From contig OX359250.1 in NCBI GenBank assembly GCA_947179485.1, positions 15,606,539 through 15,670,538 of the forward strand: a DNA stretch of 64,000 nt. The letters are read 5' to 3'. A program made the translations under genes and the position numbers. This DNA is from Allacma fusca (Eukaryota > Arthropoda > Collembola > Symphypleona > Sminthuridae). A model generated the notes under the pieces. That model was not told where the DNA came from. It ran no database searches and saw only the letters and a list, made by a program, of their open reading frames with translations. Of this stretch, positions 1-11,600 are shown piece after piece (positions within the stretch are counted from its first letter, which is position 1; every line of letters starts with the position of its first letter).

Positions 1-164
1 CGAGTGGTGTTATCAATCTAAATGTTAACGTGTATGTGATCAATGTTTTTCATTTTTAACCTAACCAAGAACAAAATTGAAAGTAGGATGATTTCGAAGG
101 GATGTGAATCCACCATCAGTATCCTAATTATTTAGTTATACACCTGTTGGAGCCTCAGATCGGC
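1..164 (+). repeat. Direct repeat copy 1 (window edge)
   Basis: These 164 bases are repeated without a mismatch at 3670-3833. Beyond base 164 the two copies diverge at once. The window begins inside or at the start of this copy, so its left extent is unknown. Part of the unit also forms the right arm of the inverted-repeat element at 2561-3806, so this is probably the end of another copy of that element family. Confidence 0.9.
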
Positions 165-1140
165 ATTGGGAACACAGCTGAAGGATTGTGCGGATCAACC
201 TGCCCGGCATTTGGAGTCAATTGATTTCACGTTTCCTCAGCCAAATTCATGAGACGGCGTAGATGAGCAGTGTGGATACTTATGTATTTCAACCCAGCTG
301 GTGTGTGATATTGGCATAAGCCACAAAACGTTTTCCATATATAAAACGTAAAAGCATGAATGTGTTAATCAGTGTGAAATCAAAATATCAAATACAAATA
401 ATAAAGCAAGGTTTAGTGTATAAATCGGTACTTTGCACAAAACAGCATCTAGCAGCCACCGCATGCAATCCATCCTTGAGGTGTAGGAGGCATGGACACG
501 AACTGAGCAATATGATGCCTGCAATATTCGTACCGGCATACATTCCAGGTCCGCTAAAATGGTTTGGAGCAGTGAACGCAGAACCGGCCTACTGCTCTCA
601 ACCTGATGTTTGGCCGAATAATCGTTGGTTCCGTATGTGCGCGATGTTGACCCCCTCGAAATGCAATCATCGATTGCAATTAAACAAACCAAAATACAAA
701 TAATTCAAATCCCAATAGGGTGCAAACCAATAAAAATAAATAATATGGTTGTACTGTATTGGTCCAAGGCTGTGGTGGACCATGGCATTGACGGACGATA
801 GGCTGGCGTTCAGACTGCAATCAATTTAAATATAAATAAAACGAACATACGCACGCATCTATATAATTGGCACTAAGTGAGAAAAATCATGTTATTACAC
901 TTAAGTTATAGATACACTTTTCAGGGTTGTTTAAATTCATTACTGAAGGGTGACAATAATTCCCGAAAAATTATATATAATTTACACGTAAGTCACTTAA
1001 CACGTATTTCAAGTTTACGCTGAATTTTCGAAATCAAAAATCTAGCTCCAGATTGTAAAAGTGATTATTAATATAATGGGAATGGTTAATCAGTTATAAT
1101 AAAGGCATCTTTGTCCCTTACTCCCACACATATATTGCAT
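165..1140. other. Non-coding, AT-rich, no gene seen
   Basis: Two overlapping opposite-strand frames of about 110 codons at 356-703 have no recognisable domain, no splice context and ordinary AT-rich composition. I read the stretch as intergenic or as old transposon sequence. Confidence 0.5.
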
Positions 1141-1143
1141 CCT

Positions 1144-1460
1144 TTTTTCAAAATTTTGAAGTGCTCTGTAGTCTTATTAAATAAAAACGGCGGAGCACTT
1201 CAAAATTTTGCAAAAAGGAGGCAACGGAGACATGTCCTACCTTTTTGCAAAAATTTGAGCAGTAAGGCAAATACGGCGGGGTGTTGTTAGTGCGGCGTGG
1301 TGAGTCGAGTACGGCGGAATTTGGAGAGTAGGACGTGGTGAGGAGATCACATTATGGTGAATCTCATTTGGAAAGCAAAAGGACGGCGACCATCTATTTG
1401 CAATTATTTCACCACGCCATACTCTCCACTACTCACTGCTCTCAGTCGTTCCGTCGAGGA
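1144..1460. repeat. Two short inverted repeats (foldback fragments)
   Basis: The first pair has arms at about 1144-1167 and 1193-1217, both reading through CAAAATTTTG next to the AGCACTTC/GAAGTGCT word. A partial third copy lies at 1240-1265. The second pair is 1323-1341 (GGAGAGTAGGACGTGGTGA) against the complement of 1409-1427, differing at two positions. The sequence between is built from GGCGG and GAGTACGG words. They look like remnants of palindromic MITE-like elements. No transposase frame is present. Confidence 0.6.
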
Positions 1461-1514
1461 CCAAACAAAATGCAAATCCACTTAAGGCTTATATATGTGG
1501 CTTTACTGCTAACA

Positions 1515-1640
1515 CAAATATCCGGCGGGTATTGTAACCGGATAATACAATGCCCGATATTCATAAATATTGTAGTAATACGGGCTTTTACCTGTGCTGG
1601 GTGTTATAATACCTGGGTGCAATGCCCGGATGTCATTAGT
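1515..1640. repeat. Word-repetitive block with self-complementary CCGGGTATT words
   Basis: Words such as GGGTATTGTA, ATAATACAATGCCCG and AATACCTGGGTGCAATGCCCG recur in both orientations. A similar word, CCGGGTATTTAA, appears twice at about 4400-4435. This is probably a degraded foldback element. Confidence 0.4.
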
Positions 1641-2019
1641 ACGAAGATAATCTGACGCCCAACAAGCATTAAAGCATATTGCAGCCTGGAAAATCACGAA
1701 TTGTTTAATATTTACCTAATTGGCCAACACAAACGGCAGTAATCTTCATTTAACCATGCTAACCTATGCCTGGTATCCTGTTACCCGAATGGGCCCTAAA
1801 AATTAATTTAAGTTCCTGGTATTATGTGGAACACATTTGCGTCTTCGGTTTTGCCTCAAACAAGTAATAAACAAGTAATTCAGAAATATAGCCTGAGGGG
1901 ACACTGTTGTGACGTCACTGGTTCATCACGGCACGTCACTTATGGGAATCCTACACGAGGCTACACATATCTGGTCACAACTTACTTGATGGTACGGATA
2001 GGGAAAGACAAAACCAGCG

Positions 2020-2545
2020 TTCGAAGGCTAGCCTTCCAAGAAGGCATAATTAAAGGTAGCTGACCAATGTTTCAGCCCAGAGAAGGAATATGGAAGGTAG
2101 GCTGAATTTTTTCCCGTAGGATGAGGAAAGGCTTCATAATTTTTTTCTAAAATGGTAGGCGAAGGAAGGGTGGGTTACATGTAACCTTCGAATGTATTGA
2201 AAGCTTCATGTGGATGGTGCCTGTTGCATAAAATAAAATGCAGAAGTATGAACATTGTTAAATAATTCCATGAACTTTCGTTTATTACATCCTTATACTG
2301 TTGATCATAAGTACTTGGTTTTCAAAGTGCATGCATGTTTAGATACCATCCCAATAATTTTGAAGATAAATGAAGGCTCAAAATGAAGAAGGGTTATTTT
2401 TGGAGGAACGGAGAATTCATTTAAAAATTGAAGGAGGGCTGATGGAAGGCAAATAATTTTAAAGGCTTGATTTATTTGTACGAAGAAGGCAGAATATTTT
2501 TTCAATCGCCCTTTGAAGGCCTGAAGGAAGACCATTTTATTTGCG
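2020..2545. repeat. GAAGG/CCTTC word-rich block
   Basis: GAAGG, GAAGGC and their complement occur many times, including the palindromic stretch near 2023-2045 (CGAAGGCTAGCCTTC). Frames crossing it are products of the low complexity. It is similar in style, but not in word, to the neighbouring repeats. Confidence 0.45.
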
Positions 2546-2803
2546 CTTCTCTGGGTAAATAACTAAATAATTAGGATACTGATCATGGATTTAAATCCCT
2601 TCGAAATCCTACTTTTAATTTTTCTTTGGTTAGGCTAAAAATGGAAAACACTGATATTACATCCAAGTTAACATTTTGATTCATAACACCGCTAGCTATT
2701 TTTATACTTTTACATAGATGCCTACCCTATTAGATGCCTATAGATGCCCTATTACCTAACCCTAAAGCTTATAGCTCCTTATTGAGTGATTACCTTGCGG
2801 AAC

Positions 2804-3390
2804 CGTACTCGAACTCGTACTCGAAATCGAAGCATCGAGTATGGACTCCAATCCAAGGTACTCGTACTCGCCACATATACGAGTACTCAGGAAAATACTT
2901 GAAATAAGCGACCGAGTTCCAGTTCAGAACCCGAACTTGTTTCATACTCGCGAGTACGGAACTTTAAATACCGAAATCCCGTACTCGTGCCGTGACTCGA
3001 GTCTTCATACTCGAGTATTTAATAATAACAAGACCACAATTGAGCAGTGATTTTTTTAGATTCCTTTAATTTATCACAAATAATTCCCCCAAAATTTTAA
3101 ACTGAACATGCAGTGCCTTCGTCTCTTTACTGGAAATTCAGAAGTTTGCAACACTTGTGTGCACGTGTACGCGTACTCGTATATTGAGCATGTGGTACTC
3201 GAACTCGAACTCGATAACCCTTATGAGTATTTTTATTGGACTCGTACTCGTTTGATACTCGTACTCGTAAGTATGTGAAAAATCGTTACCCGTACTCGAA
3301 ACCCATTTCAAGTAACGAGTATTCACAAAAATTTGACCGTACTCGACTCGTACTCGTACTCGATACTCGCCGGTATACTCGAACTCGATA
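2804..3390. repeat. Degenerate TACTCG hexamer array
   Basis: TACTCG, AACTCG and CGAGTA words fill most of this stretch, in both orientations. It is the core of the surrounding inverted-repeat element. Frames that read RVRV or EYEY here only reflect the hexamer and are not genes. Confidence 0.85.
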
Positions 3391-3400
3391 AGGAGCTATA

Positions 3401-3618
3401 CTAAAGCTGTCATATCCCAAAAAGCAAAAGAGTAGGTATTGTGAATTTAGTTTAAGATTTAATAAGGTATGAAAAAACCGTGGAATATTGTAAAGAAATT
3501 GATTATTGTCGATGAAATCCTTGTTAAATCGCTTTTTAATATTCCACGGTTTATACCTGAATAAATCTTAAAATAAAATCAATCTACTCTTTTGTTTTTC
3601 GAGATCTGGTAGCTTTAG
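3401..3618. repeat. About 218-bp hairpin nested in the right part of the element
   Basis: The ends CTAAAGCT...AAAAGCAAAAGAGTA and TACTCTTTTGTTTTTCGAG...AGCTTTAG are inverted copies, and pairing continues inward through TTTAAGATTTA and CCGTGGAATATT to a loop near 3500-3525. This is either a separate palindromic MITE inserted next to the core, or a third layer of the same element. Confidence 0.7.
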
Positions 3619-3669
3619 GGTTAGGTAATTGTTAAAGGAGTTTGCATCTACGTAAAATTATAAAAATGG

Positions 3670-3833
3670 CGAGTGGTGTTATCAATCTAAATGTTAACGT
3701 GTATGTGATCAATGTTTTTCATTTTTAACCTAACCAAGAACAAAATTGAAAGTAGGATGATTTCGAAGGGATGTGAATCCACCATCAGTATCCTAATTAT
3801 TTAGTTATACACCTGTTGGAGCCTCAGATCGGC
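3670..3833 (+). repeat. Direct repeat copy 2
   Basis: Identical to bases 1-164. It includes the outer right arm of the 2561-3806 element plus about 27 bp of apparent flank (ACACCTGTTGGAGCC...). The shared flank means that either the unit is larger than the inverted arm, or a 3.67-kb segment was duplicated. Confidence 0.9.
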
Positions 3834-4680
3834 TTCAATAATAAAAGGTCTTCTCAAACAAACCCAACCTGACTGGATGGGTAACTTTGTGAAGGACCAG
3901 CGCTGCTTTCAGCGCACGTAATTATTTATTAGCAAATTTCCCTCACGTTCAACGATTTAAGTACCTGTGGTAGCCTTTGCTACCCAGTGTGAATGAAGGT
4001 ACTAAATTTTAGTAAGGAAAATTGTAGTGAAAATCACAAAAGCTTTTTCTTTATTAGAATAGCCGTGCTCTCTCATTCACACCAAAAGAAGTTCTGTCTT
4101 TTCTCCTGGACTTACAATCTGCATAATACATCTCTTTCGCAAGCCCAATCATTCCAGCTCAATATTCAATCAATTTACAATATTCAATAACAAATATGTG
4201 CTAAAATAGCCATGACAACATCATGCAACAATTCCCATTCAAATATATGGTGAATACATATGTATGTTAATATAAACTAAATGTTGCTAAATTATATACA
4301 AAACTAATACCAACATTTTCATTTAAGCATCCTAAATTCAATTAACATACATAAGGATAACTTTTAGTAACATCTACATGGTTTGACATTATATACTTAC
4401 CCGGGTATTTAACATAACAATATCCGGGTATTTAATCGCTTACATGATACGAAAATAATACAGCTTCGCCATCTATGAGGCTCTTATATACTAATACTAT
4501 ATATGTATTTACATGTAAATTAATGCCGTAAGCTTGGCGCTGTCTTATTTCTAAGTGAAGAGAAGAGGCGCTTCAGCTGACAGCCAAAGACACAGCTCAT
4601 AAGAGTACCTCCCATCGTTCCATTTATTCTGCATTCATTCTCGCTTCCACACTAGCCGTCACAATACCTATTCCTAGTAT
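3834..4680. other. Non-coding, no gene seen
   Basis: AT-rich sequence with a pair of CCGGGTATTTAA words near 4400-4435. No frame has plausible coding character. Confidence 0.5.
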
Positions 4681-4689
4681 CAAGCAAGT

Positions 4690-5610
4690 TGTGACATTTT
4701 AATTTGGCTGAATAATAACCCGAATGTGTGGTAGGAATTCTGAAATTTAAAGTGGAAAAAGTTGGGCAAGGTGGAAAAATGGCCGGGATCAAAGATGGGC
4801 ACTGGCCTGAAACTAGGCCTTGTAAATAGGCAACTAGGAAGGAAGAAAAGCAAAACGGATAGGTTTTTAGGAAAGGAACTAGGAAGGTTGTAGAATTTGT
4901 CAAAACTAGGAAATAGAATAGGAAGGCTGAGAATATGTAAAATAATCGGCAAGTTCATAGGAAGGGTGAGGAAATTGGAAGGATCCTAGGAAGGACTACC
5001 GCGGGAAGACATATTTGATGCCAACCAGCGGCAAGAGTTGAAACTGGTTTGTATGATTTCTGCTAGTTATTTTTATTGGATTGTATAACGTTGAATAAAC
5101 GACATAGTAAAAAATAAACTGTGAAGAAATTCCACCCATATGGACCCCACTAATAGTTAGACGTCTAGATTCGGTGTTTCCCTAGATTTCATGGTGTGCT
5201 GTGAAAAGGGTTTATTTTTAGTACATTAATATTCTGAATGCTGCTAACGTTAAAATATATATACCAGAAAATCAATCCAAACTTGGAACTTATCATGTGT
5301 TCATCTAACAATATACATTTTAAATGATGACAATTATCATATTCACCCGCTTATGTTAATGTATATTGTTTCTCAACGCTATTCGTAAAGAAATGTACAA
5401 TTTTGACCAAACCGGCAAAGGCATACCCAACCAACTAAGGCTGAACAAAGGCAATTCAGACTGAACTAGGCATTTTAGGCCCTACTAGGCAATTTAATAA
5501 TCTGACAAAGGAAATAGGAAGGGCAATTATATGCCCATTTATAGGACAAAGGAAATCAGCAAAAGTCCGGTTTAGGAAGGGTATTAGGAAGGACAATCGA
5601 GATTACATTG
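4690..5610. repeat. TAGGAAGG word-rich blocks
   Basis: Variants of TAGGAAGG, TAGGC and GGAAAGG recur at 4730-5000 and again at about 5400-5610, both in the same orientation, around a less repetitive middle. The two blocks may be the ends of one decayed element. The two overlapping minus-strand frames at 4652-4958 follow the word composition and are not supported as genes. Confidence 0.5.
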
Positions 5611-5637
5611 TAGAGGTAAGGCTTCAGGCGAGGAAAA

Positions 5638-5645
5638 CCAGTTGC
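5638..5645 (+). repeat. Target-site duplication, left copy (CCAGTTGC)
   Basis: The same 8 bp occur at 6408-6415 in the same orientation, directly outside the inverted arms of the foldback element. An 8-bp duplication is typical of hAT-type insertion, but the terminal bases here do not look like standard hAT ends. Confidence 0.7.
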
Positions 5646-6407
5646 CGTATTCGGAGAAAACTCCGCTGGGGATTTTTACGCCGAGATTTGTACGCCGCGA
5701 AAACTCCGCGGGAGATTATTAAGCCCGGGTGGAGATTATTACGCCGAGAAAATTCCGCCGGAGATACGCCACGTGAGAGAAATTTTGGCGGAGAAAATTC
5801 CTTCGGAGATTATTATCCTGCATTTTAAACTACAACCGGAAACAACAATTTAACTTCAAAGGGTAATATTTTCAGTACAATATTGTGAGACACTGCCAGT
5901 ACAAATTGTGCTAGCAAATTCTCGAATGCCAAGTGAGAGAAAATTCCGCAGGAGAGTTTTATGCGGAGTAAGTATTATCTGTAGCACGTGAATTTTATTC
6001 TTGTAGAAGTGTTTTTTGCAAAACAGTAGTCATAAAATGCACTTGGTGACATACAGTAACATTACAGCATAATGACAGCATCCATAAAGCACTACGGTAG
6101 AGGAAGACATGTGAATTATGCTACTGGGAAGAGTGGCAAAGAATTTTATTTATTAAAAATCTGCTATGCGGGTTTCACGCATTTGTCAGCGTCTTCGTAC
6201 TGGTAGTGTCTCACAATTTTCTACTAAAAATATTAATAATCTCCGAAGGAATTTTCTCCGCGTAAATTTCTCTCAAGTGGCGTAAAAATCTGCGGCGGAA
6301 TTTGCTCCGCGTAATAATCTCCACCCGGGCGTAATAATCTCCCGCGGAGTTTTCTCTGCGTAAATAACTCCGCGTAAAAATCCCTGGCGGAGTTTTCTCG
6401 TAACTCC
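5646..6407. mobile_element. 762-bp foldback element with 180-bp modular inverted arms
   Basis: The left arm (5646-5825) and the complement of the right arm (6235-6407) align over about 180 bp with roughly 85% match by eye. Both are built from repeated modules of the type GGAGAAAACTCCGC followed by GGAGATTATTACG. The inner halves share another inverted word (ATTGTGAGACACTGCCAGTAC, near 5880-5905 and 6200-6222). One more module copy lies at about 5929-5968. An 8-bp direct repeat, CCAGTTGC, brackets the element. There is no coding frame, so it would depend on a transposase from elsewhere. Confidence 0.8.
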
Positions 6408-6415
6408 CCAGTTGC
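6408..6415 (+). repeat. Target-site duplication, right copy (CCAGTTGC)
   Basis: Matches 5638-5645 and marks the right border of the foldback element. Confidence 0.7.
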
Positions 6416-6419
6416 TTAT

Positions 6420-8673
6420 CTTTGGCCGGGATTGTAAAATCTAGCCGACCTGGTAGAAACTAACAAACTGAAAATCATTTTTGACTTCCTTCAAAAATTC
6501 TAAAACTGTATAAACGGCATCATCACTGACACAAGCAGTGAAAGACTTACTTTTTTCTATTTATTTTACCTGTATATCTTTCCGTTTTAATAATAGTGAA
6601 GTTGTAACTTAAATCACAGTTAATGAAAGGTAAATGAACTACAGTAACAGCACGTGTGGCATTTTACTCAGCATGTACATATGTGGGGGGTACTTTCGCA
6701 CGAACAATACTTCCACCCGATCACAAATGTGTAGGCTGGAACAATTTTGCCTCTTCACCGACGATATGCGGCTACAACATTTGTCCCCGCACAGCGATTC
6801 CATCTCATGCACAAATAATTGAATCTTGACGTGTAGATATGTTTCAATATTTTTGATCACATTCAAGTAGATTTATTTACACACGTAAGTATTTTAGGAA
6901 CGCTGATATACTTGTCCCGAATTATTGACTGGAAGGTTGTCAATATTAATGTAGTTTAACCGTCATGGACATACATATATTCATTCAAATTTTCCCCTCA
7001 TGTTTATTCTCAAGGAAGTAGAAAATAAAAAACAATTTTAGAGCATTCCATTCACATGTAATTTTGATGGTTTTTAGAATGCTCTTCCAATAAAATCTGT
7101 GCGTCTACTTACAAAAGATGGACACATACAATTGTCTTAGCAAGCTTTTTAAGGCAAAATTGAATCTATGGGAAATGCGTACGTTCAAATAGACAGCTAA
7201 CACACCTTTTCTACTTACTACTTACAAACAATATAATAAAATTAATGATATTCACGTAGTGACCTAAGTCATAATATTAATTATTATGAATATAGTAATT
7301 GTTATCATAAAGATTTAGCTATTCATTGATAAATCTAAGGATAATAGCACAGCGTAGGTTTTGTATAGGTGACGAATACCTGTAAACTTTGTACGCATAA
7401 TTATATTCACTAGTACATGTCAACATAGTTAGATACTAATGTCACACATTTATTCTTAAGTCATCCATAGAATTCCATCGATTTATGGAAGGGGGTAAAC
7501 AAATATTTCAAAGAGTGTGTAGATAAATAAGTACATTTAAATGTTCGGCATCTCTCGCAAGTGCTACTATGTATAGAAACATACTTCTATTAATGCAAAA
7601 TTTTGAACTGAGGTCTGAGGTATACCTATTCTTGTTACGAGGTAGGTTTGGCAGGTTACTTCCACAGTCACAACACCTGCAACCGAAATTATGGACAGAC
7701 TACCCAAACATTCCAACTCACTGTCTAATAAATTATGATTAGAGCAATCAACACCACGTGCTCATTGAATGCTCTAAAAAAATGAAAACTTTCTAAATGA
7801 TTGTTTTCCGAAAACCTAAAGTATTTACTAGACATTTTTATCCGATATGCTACCAACATTCAAGCATCAATGACACAGTTCATTTTAACAAAGTTTTACC
7901 AAATTACTCCCATAGTATATTAATAGCAGATTATTGCTGGAGCCTGGACTCTGATGTGACCTAGATCGCTCAAACTAATCAGAAATACAGCAGCTAGGAA
8001 ACGTACAGGGGAATAAATTAAAAATGTTAATAAACTTTTTTTTTGCAGGTAAATAGCAAACAACGGGTGAAAATAAATTTTTGTTGCCGTCCTTTCCGCC
8101 CGTATTCTACATACATGCTATAAAGATATGTATGTATCTCTGGAAATAGCAAATGTTATATAAATTCTCTGGCTCTGAAGCCATAAAAGTAAAAGATTTT
8201 TAAGGATATTTTCAATTGGTTTAAATATAAGGATAGAAGCCAAAAATATTTTTTCTGATTTGATACTCCAAAATTTTATTCTTATGCATTACCCTTCTCA
8301 CATGCTTAACGAGGTATTGACCCCGTTGGTTCGGTCCAGCTGTGTACTTAAATTAATCTAGGGACATGTGTCAAATTTAGTGCTTACATACATATATTGC
8401 CAAAAATTGAAAGACATTGTCCAAAGGGACGCAACAAAAAAAATTAGAGCGCAGAGGACACTGTGGGAGCGTACTAGGATTTCCAAACTCGCTGTACAGG
8501 CCGAACACTTATTAACCAGAGAAACTTTGACTAGCTCGGTAGATTGTGCTGGGTAGTTTTGGCTGAAAATGTAAATATATTTATTTCTGACAACTAATGA
8601 GAGTTGGATAGTTGATTGCACCGGATTAGAAAGGGAGGACATGAACTCAAAGATGTAACCCGTCGTAGAATCT
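6420..8673. other. Intergenic, downstream of the KIAA1549-like gene
   Basis: AT-rich, with no credible gene. The last few hundred bases probably hold the 3' untranslated part of the minus-strand gene that ends at 8674. A minus-strand AATAAA is readable near 8580-8585. Frames at 8358-8711 overlap that 3' end and look like shadows. Confidence 0.5.
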
Positions 8674-11600
8674 TCATGCTTCTGATGAACGTGCCACTTC
8701 CTCTTCTGCAACTACGACTTTCTCGAATCTCTTGATTTCCTCCTTGATAGCTAAAATGAGAGGAACGGCAGGATCTGTTTCCCGGTTGGGCTTAGGTAGA
8801 GGATGCCGACTGCTTCCTGCAACTGCGATATCAGGATAAATGGAGTAGTTGGGGAACACTGGCTGTATATTTAAGGTAGTTTGATGGATTTGGGGTTTTG
8901 GGGGAGGCTGTGAAGGCATGGCTGGTGGGGAGACAGGTGTTGATGTCAGATCGTCTTCCAAGTCACTATCATCATCTCGCTCGAAAATAGTTGTCGCTTT
9001 CCCTTTGGGAATTCGGCTGGAAACTCCGGCTGTGGAGGATTTGGCGGAGTTGCAACGACGTTCGCCCGAACCCGAGGCGGACCATGCACGCTTCGGCGGT
9101 CCGAAGGAAGCCGATTTTGGACGGAGACGCTGCAGAACTTCTTCGCGAATTACTTGTGATGTCCATGGGCGGGGTACTTGTCTTGTTTCCACTTGATGAG
9201 ATATTGATACTTTAGCTGATTTTGACCTCGAAAGGTCATCATCGTCGTCATTCTTTCCTGAAAAAGGACACGTTTTCAATTTGAAAAATTAATTTCTTAA
9301 TGATATCAACACTGAAGGGGATTTTCAAAATTTGAAGACAATTCATTTTAATTATATAGGTCAAAAAAAAAGAATGAGTCAATATTGTAGATTTAGCTTG
9401 CCTATAACATTGAAGGCGTCATCAAGGAATTGATGAAAACGTTTCCTCATTTTGCCCATGGGGTTGCTGTCACTGGACAAGGAGTCTAGCTCATGGACTT
9501 GAATCATTTCTTCAGATTCGGTCGAGATGAGGGACTCTGACGAATGGTGCTTGCCTCTCCTGCGTGTCCTGGGTTTGAATCGCCTCGTCGGTGTTTGTAC
9601 CTGGGCATCTTTTGTGGAGTGCTCCAACGGAGTGGATTGAGCCTGCTCAGTGCTTTCGCTCAAGTCTCGATCTTGCTCATGGACGCTCCTTGTTTCATCA
9701 TCGAACACATCGTCACTTTCTCCAATTGTTTCAGGAATTTCTTTCCCTAGCGTTTCTGGTTTTCTCCTATCGTCTTGTTTAAGCCCAGCCAGACTGCTCT
9801 CCTCTGCAGAACCACTCATAGGTGGGGCTTTCGGAAGGAATTTTCGGGCTTTAGCACTAATAGGTCGGGCTATGGCTTCTTGAGAAACCTCTAGATCTCC
9901 GTAACTAATTTTATCGACACCCTTCGATGAGCTTTCTTCCAACTCGCGGTCTAAGTTAGGTACACTTACTATTGAAGGGAAAGTATTTGTGTGCTTGGGC
10001 TCAGTGGACGGGGGAGACAAACTTTTGGGAGGACTTTCACCACACCACCCTTCCTCGTCGGATCCCATCCGTTTCCTCCCAGATCCTCGCACTGACGAAG
10101 AGTGAAGTCGACGGGAAGATCTCTTATGGGGACTTGGGTGTCTGGCTCTGACCACTGCCGTCTTTCCCTCATCAACATTACTACCGTGGGTCGTTCCTAC
10201 TTGACTGTCCGAGGAATTGCTGTCTTTATTCAACTTCTCCCCCTTTCTACTTAGTAAAATGTTGAGTTCGGATGCTAGGGCCCTTTGCTCCTCCTTTTTC
10301 TGACTGGAACGGGAAGAGTATCGCTTGGGGTGAGGCTCGTTCTTGTGCTTGTGACTGATATAGGTGCTTGGGGATGATTCGGGCAACTCATGAGGCGCTG
10401 TCGATCGTTCGATAGGGCTCTGCGTAAACAAACTCATTTAATTTGACCGTAGCTTCTAATCATTCCGAAGTCACTTGAGAGGATTCCTTCGTTCAGAATA
10501 CATTTCCATTATCAACAATCAAGCCTCAGTTACTTCAGCTTTGCCATTTCTTCATCCATGCTATTTACGTATCGTCCATTAAGAAGCAAGATGTGTACAT
10601 ACATTCAGAGAAGTGTCTGCATAATTTTATACTTTTTGGTCATGAAGTCTGCAAATATTTCCAGTGCATGCATGAATGCAAAGGTCATAAAGACGATTTT
10701 CAGAGGAGCGCTAAAGAAGAGGTACATACATACTTTTTTATGTAGCCTTTTTTAGAATTACGCTCTATGCCAATGAATCCTATTTTCCATCTGAATACCT
10801 TTCATGCTGTTTAAGTTGTAACATTTATAAAATAAACATGTGCTGTTGTTTCTTGCATAAAACAACACTTATCACCCAGCGATTTCACGGCTCGTCCCCT
10901 GCTAGTAGCTCGAAATAAATTTTCTATGCAGACCTCACGAGCTGGGGAAAAAATTCTGCAGACCCTTCTCTGGATGTATTTACCGGAATTGTTAGGAATC
11001 TGAGTTAATACTGGAAAGATTTTGAAGACCCAAGCCATTTCCGTATAAATTCACTTACCTTCTCACAAAACAATTTCCACTGCCTTCACAATGGCGTGAG
11101 GAAACAGAAGAAGTTGTCACTTCTACTATTGTGATGAAAACATTTTATGAAATCACGTTGGCTTTTTGAGAGTTTTTGGATATTTGTATTCAAACATTAT
11201 TTCAGGTATTCACTTTTGCTTCTTAACTTAATATGTATTTAGGTTCTACTCGGCCAGCAAGGAAGCGGCCAGATATACCAAAAGCATTACTGGAGAATAC
11301 AGAGAAAGTATACATACTACTATAGAGATTATATAGAGAAAGACTTAAATAGCTTGAAGCATTGCTACCCATTTAAAGTAATCTACACGAAAAAGAATGG
11401 ATGGAAATGACCAAGTCGAATTACCTAAGCTTCTACAATAGATAGTTTCCAATAAAGTCTAAGAAGATGAAACTACGAGAACATTCGAGTATAACCATAC
11501 AGTAGTTAGTAACTAGAGATAATTTACAAGCGGCTTTTAACTGGGCCAAACCAAGCGTTGAGGCATTCGTGCGAATGCCTGTCACTGCTTCTAACAGCAT

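Larger units (their letters stand above)
2561..3806. mobile_element. Inverted-repeat (foldback) element with TACTCG-rich core
   Basis: The left arm (2561 to about 2775) and right arm (about 3608-3806) are inverted copies of each other, roughly 80-85% matched by eye. The outermost shared word is AACTAAATAATTAGGATACTGA. A second inverted pair lies inside, 2763-2783 against 3388-3408 (TAAAGCTTATAGCTCCTTAT). It encloses about 590 bp of degenerate TACTCG/GAACTCG hexamers that also fold on themselves. I see no transposase frame, so the element is non-autonomous. I could not define a target-site duplication. Right-flank sequence beyond the arm is shared with the copy at 1-164. Confidence 0.75.

Noticed and set aside
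2841-3326. Frames reading RYSYSP, EYEYQT and RVRVHVH motifs
   Set aside because: They follow the TACTCG hexamer array of the repeat element and are not genes.
8358-8711. 117-codon minus-strand frame overlapping the 3' end of the KIAA1549-like gene
   Set aside because: The tail exon ends at a TGA at 8674 in the phase-consistent frame; the overlapping frame has no splice connection or homology.
11057-11145. Possible extra exon between membrane helix and tail of the KIAA1549-like gene (VTTSSVSSRHCEGSGNCFVR with a GTAAGT donor)
   Set aside because: The flanking exons already join in phase 0, the acceptor is weak and a phase-neutral insertion is not clearly possible. Kept out, though transcripts could show it as an alternative exon.
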